Shown: positions 9,735 through 19,385 of the stretch, in pieces
Layout: the number at the start of each line of letters is the position of its first letter
Position numbering within the stretch: position 1 is the stretch's first letter
Assembly (NCBI GenBank): GCA_956465555.1
Contig: OY101130.1
Coordinates: 124,001-188,000, forward strand
Length of the DNA stretch: 64,000 nt
Source: Nitzschia sp. pyKryTriq1
Lineage: Eukaryota; Bacillariophyta; Bacillariophyceae; Bacillariales; Bacillariaceae
Reading direction: 5' to 3'
Program-made: the position numbers and the translations under genes
The notes under the pieces: model-generated
Seen by the model: the letters and a program-made list of their open reading frames with translations, nothing else
What the model was told of the DNA's origin: nothing
Database searches by the model: none

Positions 9735-11216
9735 ATGGCTTGTGAATGTCTCCTCGGTCAACTGGGAAGGTGAGTACGATGGGTAGATCACATCGCAGCA
9801 ACAATGCACGTTTACTGCCGGAGTGTACTTGTACTTGTACTAACGTCCCTTTTCGTCCCGTTCCAATTCACTTCACTTCACTTCATTTCATTTCACCAAT
9901 TAGATTCCTCATTTGTACTCTCCTCGCCGGAGGATGCGTGTGTTCCTATTATGCCGCCCAATCGTGTGAATTCTTTTCGTACGTGAGCCAAGATCCCGAA
10001 TTACTTCCCGAACCGTTCCGGAATGTGACGGCCGCAACGGTCGGACTCTTTGGCTCCTATGTCGATTATGGTTGTACCCACTATGAACATCAATTTGCGC
10101 AAGCGAGTGGTGAAGGAGACTTTAATGCGTACTTTGTGACGGCGCAATTTGCGGCCGTGGTGGGACCCTCGTGTGCCGCCTTGGCCTGGGTCATTAATAT
10201 GATCGAATGGATGGTATGGTCGAATCAAACCACCTACGTCTTGGTCGTCCTACTGCTCATGTTGGGCTTTACCATGCAAGGATTGACCTTTATGATTTAT
10301 GGTCAAAAAGAATTTTGGTAAGTCATCCTCAGCTACTATGACTACTACTACTATTGTTACCACTGCTACCACGGTGAGAGTAGACTACTGCTGGAAGAAG
10401 AGGATTCTTCTTCTACAGTACTACCTGTATACAGACAGACAGACAGACAGACAGAGAGTGTACTTCTTGGTTTTTGGTTTCTCTCTCTCTCACACACACC
10501 ATCCAATATATTCTATACTATTATAATTTTTTTATAGTTTCGATGACCGTATTTCAGAAGATTGTTCCATGGAATTCGGTGCCTACATGTCGATTGGTGC
10601 CACATCGGCCTTTTATATGGCAGCCATTGTATGGTGCTGTATGCCCCGATCGGATCCATTTTGCATCGCCAAGGGCAACAAGAACAACAAGCAAGCGCCC
10701 ATGAGTCAAGAAGATGAAGATACCTATGCCAAGTTTTACAACCAAACGTCCGGCGATCAAAGTGTCACTACGAATCATTTCAATACCTTTGGAACTGGTG
10801 AATCCGTCTATCCAACAAATTCCAACATCAATGATGAAGATAATTATTACAATACCAGCAGTAGGAATGTGGACGCAGCCAATGTCAAGTGGGCGGACAG
10901 TAACAACCGAGGACCGATTCCCCAGCAGCAATCCAAATCATCGCCCCAAGAACTGTATCAAAAAGATCAAGGAGTGGATGAAGTCGATTGGCAACCAGCT
11001 CAGCCACCCTCGTTCGAACAACCGCTACCATTCTCATCATCACAACAACAACGACAACATCCAGATCCTCCCGCTTTTCAAGATCATACCAGCAGTTGGA
11101 CGGCTCATGAAACGACAGAGCAACAGCAGCAAGAACCATTTGCCAATCCCTTTGTATTGGATGATTCTTCTTCTGCGGCCGCTCAACGTCCGGCCTATGG
11201 TAACCTTCAAGGATAA
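9735..11216 (+). CDS. Four-transmembrane-helix protein with Gln/Pro-rich cytosolic tail
   Basis: Three exons: 9735-9769, 9904-10317 and 10538-11216, joined by canonical GT-AG introns (GTGAGT donor, TTAG acceptor; GTAAGT donor, TATAG acceptor), giving ~375 residues. Exon 1 is only 35 nt (MACECLLGQLG). Four hydrophobic segments follow: FLICTLLAGGCVCSYYAA, FVTAQFAAVVGPSCAALAWV, YVLVVLLLMLGFTMQGLTF and ATSAFYMAAIVWCCM. Loop 1 is long and Cys-containing. After WCCMPRSDPFC comes a ~180-residue hydrophilic tail rich in Gln, Ser, Asn and Pro. The topology recalls MARVEL/tetraspan-type proteins, but I recognise no family signature, so the function is unknown. The membrane could be plasma or vesicular. 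Confidence 0.8.
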
Positions 11217-11757
11217 AAGATGAAAGCAAGGAAAAGGAAAAGACGACGACGACGGGGGGGGCATCATCCTGTCAAGTCCACTCTCCACTCTAGTAGTAGT
11301 CGTAGTACTACAAGACTACTACTACTACTACTACTACTAGTAGGACTCGATTAGCACTAGTAGCAGTAGCTAACAAAATGAATAACCAATAGCATAATAA
11401 TGCATGTCATGTCACAGACTTCCCCTTCAAGCACTACGTGTACTACTCCTACTACTAGCTGCTAGTAACTACTCGTACTAACTACTAAATACAGTTCCAA
11501 CTTAATAGTTTGTAATAGACTCACGTAGTTATATACCGGTAGTAGAGTTAATCGAGTAGTAGTACTAGTAGACGCTCCCCTCCAAAGTGTCCACGATGAC
11601 ACTTGAGGATAGAAGAAGAATGAATGAATGAATGAATGGAATCATCATCATCCGACGTCTCTCTTCTCATTCATTAACACACACAGAGACAGACATTTTC
11701 AGTCATCCATCCATCCCTCCCTTTCTCCGTCCCATATTTACTTATTTACTTATTCAT
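11217..11757. other. Convergent intergenic region, TAC/GTA-rich
   Basis: The 3' ends of the four-helix gene and the epimerase gene face each other here. The gap is made of CTACTA/TAGTAG runs (11290-11343, 11440-11475, 11540-11572) and TGAATGAATG/CATCCATCC short repeats. No gene seen. Confidence 0.6.
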
Positions 11758-12855
11758 TTATTTGGTTTCGGCAATGGCAGTGCTGACATCGTTACCCAAT
11801 TGCATGAGAGTATCATCGACTTGTTGGACGATTTCCGACTTGGAGTAGGCCGTGGCATCTCCCCCTTCGTTTTCAATCTGTTCCTTGATCCAAAAGTACG
11901 TCTTACCCAAACCTTCCTTGATGGTAATGGAAGGTTCCCAACCGAGCTTTTCCAGAATCATCTTGTTATTCGAGTTGCGTCCACGCACTCCCATGGGTCC
12001 ATCAATATGCTTGATGGGGAGATTCTTTTCTTCAAAGGACATGGCAATTTGAGCAAATTCAATCATATCGACCATTTCGGTAGTTCCCATATTGATGGGA
12101 ACATCGCAATCCGAAAACATGAGTCGCAAGACTCCTTCCACGCAATCGTCAATGTAGGTAAAGGAACGAGTTTGCTTCCCATCGCCCCACATTTCAAATT
12201 CGGTACTGGAAGTCAGGGCCTTGCGGCAAAAGGCCGCCGGTGCCTTTTCACGGCCACCCTTCCAGGTACCGCGGGGACCATAAATGTTATGGAAACGAGC
12301 GATGCGGACGTTCATTTCAAAGTCGCGTCCGTAGGCCAATGCCATTTCTTCGGCGTACAACTTTTCGAGTCCGTACATGTCTTGGGGACGGGCCGGCCAG
12401 GCATCGCTCTCGATCAAGCCGGGATTGGCCGGATCTTCCTGCTTGGCCTCGTTGTACACGCAAGCGCTGCTCGAGTAGAAAAAGTCCTTGACTTTGTTGC
12501 GGCGAGCCGCCTCGAGCATGTTCATGCTAATCGCGGTGTTGTTAAAGGCCAAGACCGACTCGTTACTTACGATAAAGCCCATCCCGCCCATGTCGGCGGC
12601 CAGATTGTACACTTGCGTGCATCCCTCGCAGGCCTTGCAGGCGACTTCGAGCTTGCGGAGATCGCCGAGGATGAACTCATCGCAGAACTCGTCATTCTCC
12701 ATGAACTCGTTGTGCTTCCAGTCCACGACGACCACGTGCCAACCGTTCGCCTTGAGGCGCTTGGCAATGTGACTGCCGATGAACCCGGAGCCGCCACCGA
12801 CGCAGACTTTCTTGCCTTCGCCTTTCGGGAGATCAAACTTGGAAAATTCGGGCAT
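11758..12855 (-). CDS. GME: GDP-mannose 3,5-epimerase
   Basis: Converts GDP-D-mannose to GDP-L-galactose, supplying ascorbate and galactose-containing polysaccharides; cytosolic. 365 residues from the ATG at 12855 (MPEFSKFDL); plant GME is about 377. The frame runs further upstream but only through a Leu/Thr repeat stretch with no ATG. It is an extended short-chain dehydrogenase fold: NAD-binding CVGGGSGFIGSHIAKRL near residue 20, the acidic end of strand 2 in VVVVDWKHNEF, AADMGGMGFI, and the catalytic SSSACVYNE and YGLEKLYAEE (Tyr-x3-Lys). The GME-type substrate segment ARFHNIYGPRGTWKGGREKA is highly typical, as is RSFTYIDDCVEG. Identification is firm. A Copia element sits ~330 bp upstream. 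Confidence 0.97.
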   Translation of the reverse strand: MPEFSKFDLPKGEGKKVCVGGGSGFIGSHIAKRLKANGWHVVVVDWKHNEFMENDEFCDEFILGDLRKLEVACKACEGCTQVYNLAADMGGMGFIVSNESVLAFNNTAISMNMLEAARRNKVKDFFYSSSACVYNEAKQEDPANPGLIESDAWPARPQDMYGLEKLYAEEMALAYGRDFEMNVRIARFHNIYGPRGTWKGGREKAPAAFCRKALTSSTEFEMWGDGKQTRSFTYIDDCVEGVLRLMFSDCDVPINMGTTEMVDMIEFAQIAMSFEEKNLPIKHIDGPMGVRGRNSNNKMILEKLGWEPSITIKEGLGKTYFWIKEQIENEGGDATAYSKSEIVQQVDDTLMQLGNDVSTAIAETK

Positions 12856-13184
12856 CTTAGTAGTACTGGTGGTGGTGGTAGCAAGTAGAAGTAGAAGTAG
12901 TAGTAGTAGAGTGATGCTTGGTAGCAACAACAACAACAACAACAATGACTGTTATGGTCGGATGAGAAGCATCAGCAGGAAGCGCATCAGGCATCAGCAT
13001 CGACGAGCGAATGAAGGCCCTCCTTCTTGGTCGTTCGGGCATTTTCATCGGATGCGCGCGAGGAGAGGACATCAACGGTCATTCTTCTTCGTCGCCATCC
13101 AGCGAGCGAGAGGAGGCAGGGGAGTCATTGCACTGTCAATGGACAGACTGACAAATCATCTTCGGGGCGAGGAGGGTGCGTGGG
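12856..13184. other. Upstream region of the epimerase, cut by the Copia insertion
   Basis: Contains the (CAACAA)n/(TAG)n stretch next to the epimerase start, then GC-rich DNA up to the 5' LTR. CGTGGG at 13179-13184 is repeated right after the 3' LTR (15730-15735). No gene seen. Confidence 0.6.
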
Positions 13185-13527
13185 TGTTGCGATATGTTGA
13201 TATCAGACTCATAGGACTAACTGAAATGGACACGTCAGTCTATACATATCAAGAGGTCTAATATAAGGGAGCTCACCGAGAACACTATGTGAGAAGGGTA
13301 TGCGAGAACCCTTATGAGAACACATATATGAGACACCCAAGAACCCTACATATGGGAACCCGAGAACCCCATAAACGAGAAGACATACACAATAAACGAG
13401 AAGACTATGGTACAGGAGAAAAAGACAAGAGTCTTGATAAGCTTACTCTTTTACAGAAGCAACACTTGATAAGCTAAAAATACCATTTACTGCGATATAC
13501 AAATAACGTGGTTGATCTTTCGTAACA
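13185..13527 (+). repeat. 5' LTR of the Copia element
   Basis: 343 bp, TG...CA ends, apparently identical to 15387-15729. Contains short repeats of GAGAACCC/GAACCC and AAACGAGAAGAC. Confidence 0.93.
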
Positions 13528-13615
13528 TACCGATCGGTACAAGACGTAAGACAATTGTGCACGTAAATTGATACCGAGCAAAGAAGATAAGTACAAGTTA
13601 TCAAGATAGGAAAAG

Positions 13616-15049
13616 ATGTCAAACACTAACGGAACTACAACGGGAGAGAGGTCAATTAGGATATTGCCCTTCTCCGGACTTAAGAAAGATTGGGGAGTAT
13701 GGAAGCAACAGTATGAGGCAAGGGCCTCTATGAAGGCACTACGTGTCGTACTACTGTCGGCTCCAGAAGACATCCCCAGAGACGCCGAAAGGATCGACGT
13801 CAGTACAGAAGAAGGGACCGCAAGAGAGACCCTAAGAATGAAGAATGCTACAGCATTTAATGATCTCACTCTGTCAATGGACAGCAGCACACAAGCTGGG
13901 AGGGTAGCCTTGAAGGCACTAAGGAGATGCATTACAGACGAATATGCCTCGGGGAATGCCGCCGACGCATGGCACAGAATGATAAAGAAGTTCGAGTCGA
14001 AGTCAGCTCCCACAAGAGCGAGACTCATGGAGCTGTACTACGGGGCGAAGTGCTCCATGAGAACACCTCCAGAAGATTACATAACGTACATGGACGATCT
14101 ACGACTGAAATTAGAAGAAGCTGATGCGCCAGAGATCTCTGACGATCAGTTAATGGAGAGGATATTGAGTTCTCTCCCGGAACAGTACTCAACAGTGGTT
14201 GAGGCACTTGAAGATAAGGTGGGCATATCAGAAGACCCACTCACATTGGATTTACTTGAGACGAAACTTATGCTCAAGTACGAACGCCAAGGCTACGGTA
14301 AATCGAGTAGTGCCACTCGATATAGCCAAGGGCAACAAGAAACCGTACTTTTTACGGAAGGCGGCACTTCGGCCGCACCGAAGAGATATTTCAAGAGACA
14401 GTTTAAAGGTAAGTGCACCCGTTGCGGAAAATATGGACACAAGGGTGTCAACTGTCGATCGGTGTCATCGACAGGTAATCAACTTCAGAGAGAACAACAG
14501 GCTGCCGGAGTCCGATGTTATTTTTGCAACGAAATCGGTCACATAAAACCGAACTGCGAAAAATACAAAGCGACTACTCAAATTCAGCCACAAAGGGAAC
14601 GAGCGTTTGCGCACATCGAAAACAAAAGAAAAAGTATGAATATTCGAGAAAAGGGCAAAGGAAACGACGTCGTACTCTTGTGCTGCGACAGTTCCGTCGA
14701 CGAGGATATGTTGGCCGACGACGAACTATCCGTCAATTTATTCGACGACGAAGACATGTTTGAAGGATCAACATGTGTAACTCCACCACCTCTGAACACC
14801 AATAACTTACAGGTACAAGACATCGCTGGTAGCGATATAATTATCGTTACTCCAAACTCGCACACGTCAACAAGCGTGGACAGAGAAATCGTCGAGACGA
14901 TGATGAGTGAGTTGAGTGAAGATGGAGTCGAAGAAAATAACAAGAAAATTAAAATGTCGCGCGAAGGAATGCGCACATTCGACGAACAGAAGTTACAGAT
15001 TCTGTATCAGAAGCTGCAAAAGAAGTCAAGTTCATCGCCCAATTATTGA
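13616..15049 (+). CDS. Gag-like part of the Copia element
   Basis: An open region encoding a ~477-residue Copia gag-type protein. The N-terminal part has the gag polyprotein look (FSGLKKDWGVWKQQYEARA, then LRRCITDEYASGNAADAW). Two zinc knuckles follow, CTRCGKYGHKGVNC and CYFCNEIGHIKPNC, both CX2CX4HX4C. An acidic tail follows. It is a component of the element above, not a host gene. Confidence 0.85.
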   Translation: MSNTNGTTTGERSIRILPFSGLKKDWGVWKQQYEARASMKALRVVLLSAPEDIPRDAERIDVSTEEGTARETLRMKNATAFNDLTLSMDSSTQAGRVALKALRRCITDEYASGNAADAWHRMIKKFESKSAPTRARLMELYYGAKCSMRTPPEDYITYMDDLRLKLEEADAPEISDDQLMERILSSLPEQYSTVVEALEDKVGISEDPLTLDLLETKLMLKYERQGYGKSSSATRYSQGQQETVLFTEGGTSAAPKRYFKRQFKGKCTRCGKYGHKGVNCRSVSSTGNQLQREQQAAGVRCYFCNEIGHIKPNCEKYKATTQIQPQRERAFAHIENKRKSMNIREKGKGNDVVLLCCDSSVDEDMLADDELSVNLFDDEDMFEGSTCVTPPPLNTNNLQVQDIAGSDIIIVTPNSHTSTSVDREIVETMMSELSEDGVEENNKKIKMSREGMRTFDEQKLQILYQKLQKKSSSSPNY

Positions 15050-15345
15050 TGACTATGGGAATGAAAGTCAAGCTTCCAATAATTTGTCGCGTGGACAACA
15101 TTGGAGCCATCTTCATGGCAGAAAACATTACGACTTCCTCCAGAGCCAAGCATCTCGATCTACGAGCAAGATACATTACCGAATTCATTGATGATGGATT
15201 CGTCAAGATTATTTTCGTGAAGACTACTGAAAACCTCAGCGACTGGTTTACGAAAAATGTGAGTTCGCTGATTTATGATGATCACAAGCATGCATTCATC
15301 AAAGAGCGAGAAACTCAAAGCAAGAAAGAAGACGACGATAAATGA
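15046..15345 (+). pseudogene. RNase H-like remnant of Copia pol
   Basis: Contains the Copia RNase H end: a VDNIGAIFMAEN-type stretch, then RAKHLDLRARYITEFI and TENLSDWFTKN. Only this terminal piece of pol is recognisable in the element, which is treated here as a fossil. Confidence 0.8.
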
Positions 15346-15386
15346 GTCAGTCCTTCAACGGTTGAGTCTTACACCAACAGGAAGGG

Positions 15387-15729
15387 TGTTGCGATATGTT
15401 GATATCAGACTCATAGGACTAACTGAAATGGACACGTCAGTCTATACATATCAAGAGGTCTAATATAAGGGAGCTCACCGAGAACACTATGTGAGAAGGG
15501 TATGCGAGAACCCTTATGAGAACACATATATGAGACACCCAAGAACCCTACATATGGGAACCCGAGAACCCCATAAACGAGAAGACATACACAATAAACG
15601 AGAAGACTATGGTACAGGAGAAAAAGACAAGAGTCTTGATAAGCTTACTCTTTTACAGAAGCAACACTTGATAAGCTAAAAATACCATTTACTGCGATAT
15701 ACAAATAACGTGGTTGATCTTTCGTAACA
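15387..15729 (+). repeat. 3' LTR of the Copia element
   Basis: 343 bp, apparently identical to the 5' LTR, preceded by a purine-rich AGGAAGGG and followed by CGTGGG, the presumed target-site duplication. Confidence 0.93.
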
Positions 15730-16094
15730 CGTGGGGGCGTTGGGATTGTCTTACCGATAGTTTTGGGGGCCGGGGGCGGTAGATAAGGCCTTTATTTTTA
15801 TTCGATGATTAATCGTAGAAGGCCTATCTTTCAAGGCCTTGGATAGGCTGTTATTGTCGTCTGGCACCGGTCCTAATGATACAGTAAGAAAAGGACCGGT
15901 GCTTACAAATTGGACTGGTAGGACTCGTGCGCATTTGTCGTATTTTGAAGCAACATACAGTATGAGTTTCTATTACTCTAACGTAGTAGTATGCAAGAAA
16001 TCGTCTAATGGTAGTATTTTATACTTCTGCGGTAGTAGTAGTAGTGCGGACGAGATGGATGCTCGTAGAGAAAGGGTATCGTCGCCTTTCCTTT
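15730..16094. other. Intergenic region with a hairpin
   Basis: No gene. G-rich start (GGGGGCCGGGGGCGG), AAGGCCTT-type repeats, and a perfect 11-bp inverted repeat GCACCGGTCCT (15864-15874) / AGGACCGGTGC (15892-15902) with a 17-base loop. Confidence 0.6.
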
Positions 16095-18509
16095 TTACAA
16101 GGAAACTATCTTGGGGTTGTTGCTCGTATCTTCTTTTTGTGGTGCTTGTGCTGCCTCCATTTCTTCATTCTTCCTTGCTTCTGCGTTTGCTAGTGCTCCG
16201 TGCCGTTGCTCGGCGTCTGTACTAGTACTGGACGACGACGAAGCCTTTTGTTCTTGTAGTTCTTTTCGCTTGTAATAGTCGTCCAGTTTACTCCAGTGTT
16301 CGATGCATTCGACAAATACTTCCGATTCCGCTTGCGCCCAGAATTGATCCGTCATTTTTTGAGTCAGATCCTCCGCTTGTTGCTTGGACGAATGCAAAAT
16401 CAACCACGGTGCGGCGACCATTCCGATTCCGACACCGGCAATCAGTGGCGCCAAGAGTGGCACACTGGCCGCCACTCCTAGAGTGGCCGCTCCCATGGTT
16501 TTGGCATTCCCAATCGCGGTCGAATGCAAAAACACATCGGCTTGAAGATTGTGCCAATATCCAGTCTTGCAAAAGACAGCGATGCATTCACTGTTGGAAT
16601 GAAAGACATGATACGGTGGTAGGACCGACTCTCCATTGTGCAAGAGCCATCGCGTCCTTGCCAGTACCAATTTGGGCGGATCGGCCTGGGGAAGATCCAA
16701 CTTTTTCTTGCTCTTCTGCTTTTCGTCCTTGTTGTCCGCTGTAGTAGTAGAGTCATCCTCAGCGTCGTCACTACTACTCTTGGCACCACCACTTGTAAGC
16801 TTCCGAAGCAAGCGACCGTCAAAGAGACGTCCTTTTTTAGTCTTGGACGCAGCCTCTTCTTCTTCTTCCTTTTTCTTTTGTTCCATCAGACGTGCCATGG
16901 CAGGATTCATGGATCGGCTGGACAAGGACAAAGAAGAGTCGGGTGGCGTTGTTGATGATTCCTCCGTAGTTCCAGTGCCATCGGCGGGAAGAGACGTGTT
17001 CTCTTGTCCACCTAGTCCTGGTTTGTCGTCTGGTGATATTTCCTTGACCATACTGTCCGACATTTTCTTCCACCATGTCTTCTTGGACGGAGAATCAGTA
17101 GTAGTAGTAGTAATAGCGGCAGCTGCTTCTCCCTCGACAGCATCGCCAGCCGCTGTTTCTTTTGATGATGATGCTGCTGGTGCTGCTGTTATATCCGAGG
17201 TAGAGTTGTTGGTGGACGATCGTTGGAACCATTTTCCTGCTGATCCAAATCCAGAGCTCGTACTACTCGTTGTTTTTTCATCCTTGTCTTCGACGACGAC
17301 AACGTCGCCGCCATCACTACTAGATGCCTTTCCCATTGTCATTTTATTCCACCACTTTTTGCCATTGCTCTCGCCAGCAGCAGCCGCAGCAGCAGCATTT
17401 TGTTCGCCCGCCTCATCGTCGGCCTCTCCGTCCAATCCTGCTCCTCCTGTAGTAGTAGAGTCTTTCTTTCCACCACCACCACCACCAAATCCAAATAATC
17501 CACCAGTATCGTAATTGACCTTTTTCCACTTGCTCCATTCTTTCGGATCTTCCAAGACAACGACATTCAATCGTTGTTTCTTTTCCTTGGCCATTTTGGA
17601 AGGATGCATATTTTGAAAGGATGCGAGAATCTTTTTACTTTGGGCACTCGACTGTTCCATCCAATCTTTCCGAGCCCCTTCGACCTCTTTTGGGTCACTG
17701 GAAAACCAAGACGCTTTCTTTTTGTTTTTTGGTACCGTTTCAGCTTTGGAAGGAGTCGTTTCCGCAGTACTACTATTACTACTACTAGCGACCGTGCTAT
17801 TACTAGCATCTCCTGTTTCGTCTTCAGTACCAGTACCAGTGCCAGTACCTGCTGTCGCTAGTTCTACTGTTCCAGACACGGCTTCTTCTGTAGCACCAGC
17901 ATTAGTAGTAGTAGCTACCGCTACCGCACTGCTGCTGCTGCTGGCCGTCGTCGTAGGCGCCGCTGCCAATCCAAAATCGACCAACACCACGGCATCTTCG
18001 GAACAACTCAAGACAATGCCATGAATTTGAATCGGCCATGCAATGGGTAACATTTCCCAACGAATGACATGATCACCAGGTTGAAAATTATGAGGCTGTT
18101 TAGTGGTGGCAGCAGCATCCTCATCCTCATCCTGCTCTTCGCTACTACCACCAGCAGCAGCAGTATCCTTGGCAGGACCACTACTACTACTGCTAGTAGT
18201 AGTACTTCTAGGACTGCCGTCTACTCCATTCTCGACTGCTTCCGAGGACGGAGTAGTACTATTACGGTCGCCCCATGGATCTCGTAGTAACCCACCGTTG
18301 GGTGTCCTGGGGGTGGTGGGAGCAGCAGCAGTAGCATCATCAGCATCAGCAGCATCGATAGCATCGATATCAGCAGTAGCAGTAGTAGCATCAGCCACCA
18401 ATGCCGGCTCCTTAGTATTCTCATCTACCAATGATGCGGGTTCGCGATCATCATCATTATTATCATCCATCCTCGGCGTCGTCGCTTCCTTTTTCTCTTC
18501 CGACATCAT
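16095..18509 (-). CDS. LRAT/NC-domain-like protein with a very large low-complexity insert
   Basis: 804 residues from the ATG at 18509 (MMSEEKKEATTPRMDD); the frame extends further upstream without an ATG. Residues ~138-170 carry the start of an LRAT/NC (NlpC/P60-like) fold, FQPGDHVIRWEMLPIAWPIQ then IHGIVLS, giving the candidate catalytic His. The remaining half comes only near residues 610-660: LVLARTRWLLHNGE, PYHVFHSNSECIAVFCKTG, where the Cys of NSEC would be the nucleophile. Between them lie ~450 residues of Ser/Thr/Ala/Gly/Lys low complexity with only short ordered islands (NVVVLEDPKEWSKWKKVNYD). A hydrophobic segment follows (LGVAASVPLLAPLIAGVGIG), suggesting membrane association. Family members are thiol acyltransferases or hydrolases acting on lipids; the substrate here is unknown. 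Confidence 0.75.
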   Translation of the reverse strand: MMSEEKKEATTPRMDDNNDDDREPASLVDENTKEPALVADATTATADIDAIDAADADDATAAAPTTPRTPNGGLLRDPWGDRNSTTPSSEAVENGVDGSPRSTTTSSSSSGPAKDTAAAGGSSEEQDEDEDAAATTKQPHNFQPGDHVIRWEMLPIAWPIQIHGIVLSCSEDAVVLVDFGLAAAPTTTASSSSSAVAVATTTNAGATEEAVSGTVELATAGTGTGTGTEDETGDASNSTVASSSNSSTAETTPSKAETVPKNKKKASWFSSDPKEVEGARKDWMEQSSAQSKKILASFQNMHPSKMAKEKKQRLNVVVLEDPKEWSKWKKVNYDTGGLFGFGGGGGGKKDSTTTGGAGLDGEADDEAGEQNAAAAAAAGESNGKKWWNKMTMGKASSSDGGDVVVVEDKDEKTTSSTSSGFGSAGKWFQRSSTNNSTSDITAAPAASSSKETAAGDAVEGEAAAAITTTTTDSPSKKTWWKKMSDSMVKEISPDDKPGLGGQENTSLPADGTGTTEESSTTPPDSSLSLSSRSMNPAMARLMEQKKKEEEEEAASKTKKGRLFDGRLLRKLTSGGAKSSSDDAEDDSTTTADNKDEKQKSKKKLDLPQADPPKLVLARTRWLLHNGESVLPPYHVFHSNSECIAVFCKTGYWHNLQADVFLHSTAIGNAKTMGAATLGVAASVPLLAPLIAGVGIGMVAAPWLILHSSKQQAEDLTQKMTDQFWAQAESEVFVECIEHWSKLDDYYKRKELQEQKASSSSSTSTDAEQRHGALANAEARKNEEMEAAQAPQKEDTSNNPKIVSL

Positions 18510-18660
18510 TGCTGTACTGGTATATGTATATTGGATGATGATGATGATGAGGATGATGTGCACCTTTTGTGAAACTTTTGTGCTTCTTCTTTAACTAAAA
18601 CCTTCTACCAGCAGATGGTGGTGCGTACGTTGTCAGTGAAATGTGCTGTCTTGACTTATT

Positions 18661-18683
18661 GTCTTGTCTTGTCTTGTCTTGTC
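18661..18683. repeat. (CTTGT)n pentanucleotide repeat
   Basis: Four to five uninterrupted units followed by CTCCCC; non-coding. Confidence 0.85.
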
Positions 18684-19189
18684 TCCCCTCTCACTCAAAA
18701 TAAAATAAAATAAAATCTAATAAATATTAGAATGGAATGGGCGACGAGGACGGTGATAATGAGGCAGTATTGACCCGTATACCGTAGACCTACAGTACTC
18801 GTACGAAGCAATGCCAACGGCAAACAGCACCGCCGCCATGGTCGATGCGATCCATCCAACATGCATGCGATACATACGCATGCCGGTACAGTAAGTAGCG
18901 TGGGCGAGCGTGCGTGCGTGGGGTGCTTGCTAGCTTGGTGAGTGGGGTGGTTTACAGCAGTTTCTGATGGTTTGTTTTTGGCCGGGAGGATCGACGCATG
19001 CTATATGTATGTTGCGCCGGCGTCTCCATGTGAATGCGTTTCGCGCCGGCACATAACTTCCAAAATGACGCCGACGCGGATGGAGGACAGACATACGGAC
19101 TGGGAAACAGATAATACAGTACACCTACCGGTACTTTGGATCCTCCTGTCGCAGATCGCGACACGCTTCCAAAGAATTTTGGATACGGT

Positions 19190-19252
19190 CATCGAGCATC
19201 GAGCATCGAGCATCGAGCATCGTCATCGATCGCATCGCATCGCATCGCATCG
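19190..19252. repeat. CATCGAG and CGCAT tandem repeats
   Basis: About four 7-bp CATCGAG units, a short CATCGATCG spacer, then about four 5-bp CGCAT units. Both lie ~150 bp upstream of the start at 19386. Confidence 0.85.
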
Positions 19253-19385
19253 CGACGATGACACATCATCATAATAATATCAAGGATTCGGTATGTATAT
19301 AGTTTGCAAACAACGTAAACGTATACGAGTACTTGTAACAACATCATCAAAAGGGAGATTCTATTAGCTTTTCCGTCCAATAGTA

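Larger units (their letters stand above)
13185..15729 (+). mobile_element. Copia-type LTR retrotransposon, incomplete (diatom CoDi-like)
   Basis: A 2.5-kb element with 343-bp direct LTRs (TGTTG...AACA) at both ends and a flanking CGTGGG repeat that looks like a 6-bp target-site duplication. Parts visible: a gag-like region with two CCHC zinc knuckles, an RNase H-like tail, and a purine-rich AGGAAGGG before the 3' LTR. Protease, integrase and reverse transcriptase are not seen, so it looks broken and non-autonomous; intact Copia elements are about twice as long. The two LTRs look identical by eye, so the insertion is probably recent. It lies between the epimerase promoter side and the 3' end of the LRAT-like gene. 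Confidence 0.93.
18510..19385. other. Divergent intergenic region with short tandem repeats
   Basis: No gene seen. It holds a CTTGT pentamer array (18661-18683), an AAAAT run (18698-18716), GCATGCATGCG-type palindromes near 18860-18880, and CATCGAG/CGCAT arrays (19190-19252). It separates the oppositely oriented LRAT-like and methyltransferase-riboflavin kinase genes, so it should contain both promoters. Confidence 0.6.

Noticed and set aside
11632-12888. A 418-residue plus-strand open frame opposite the epimerase gene
   Set aside because: It is the antisense shadow of a well-identified enzyme with strong codon structure; it has no motifs of its own.
13185-15729. A CRISPR-like or DNA-transposon reading of the direct repeats at 13185 and 15387
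   Set aside because: TG...CA ends, gag zinc knuckles, RNase H tail and a flanking duplication identify an LTR retroelement.
16636-17514. Long plus-strand frame opposite the LRAT-like gene
   Set aside because: Its residue runs (Val, Leu, Ser, Pro) mirror the repeats of the real gene on the other strand.
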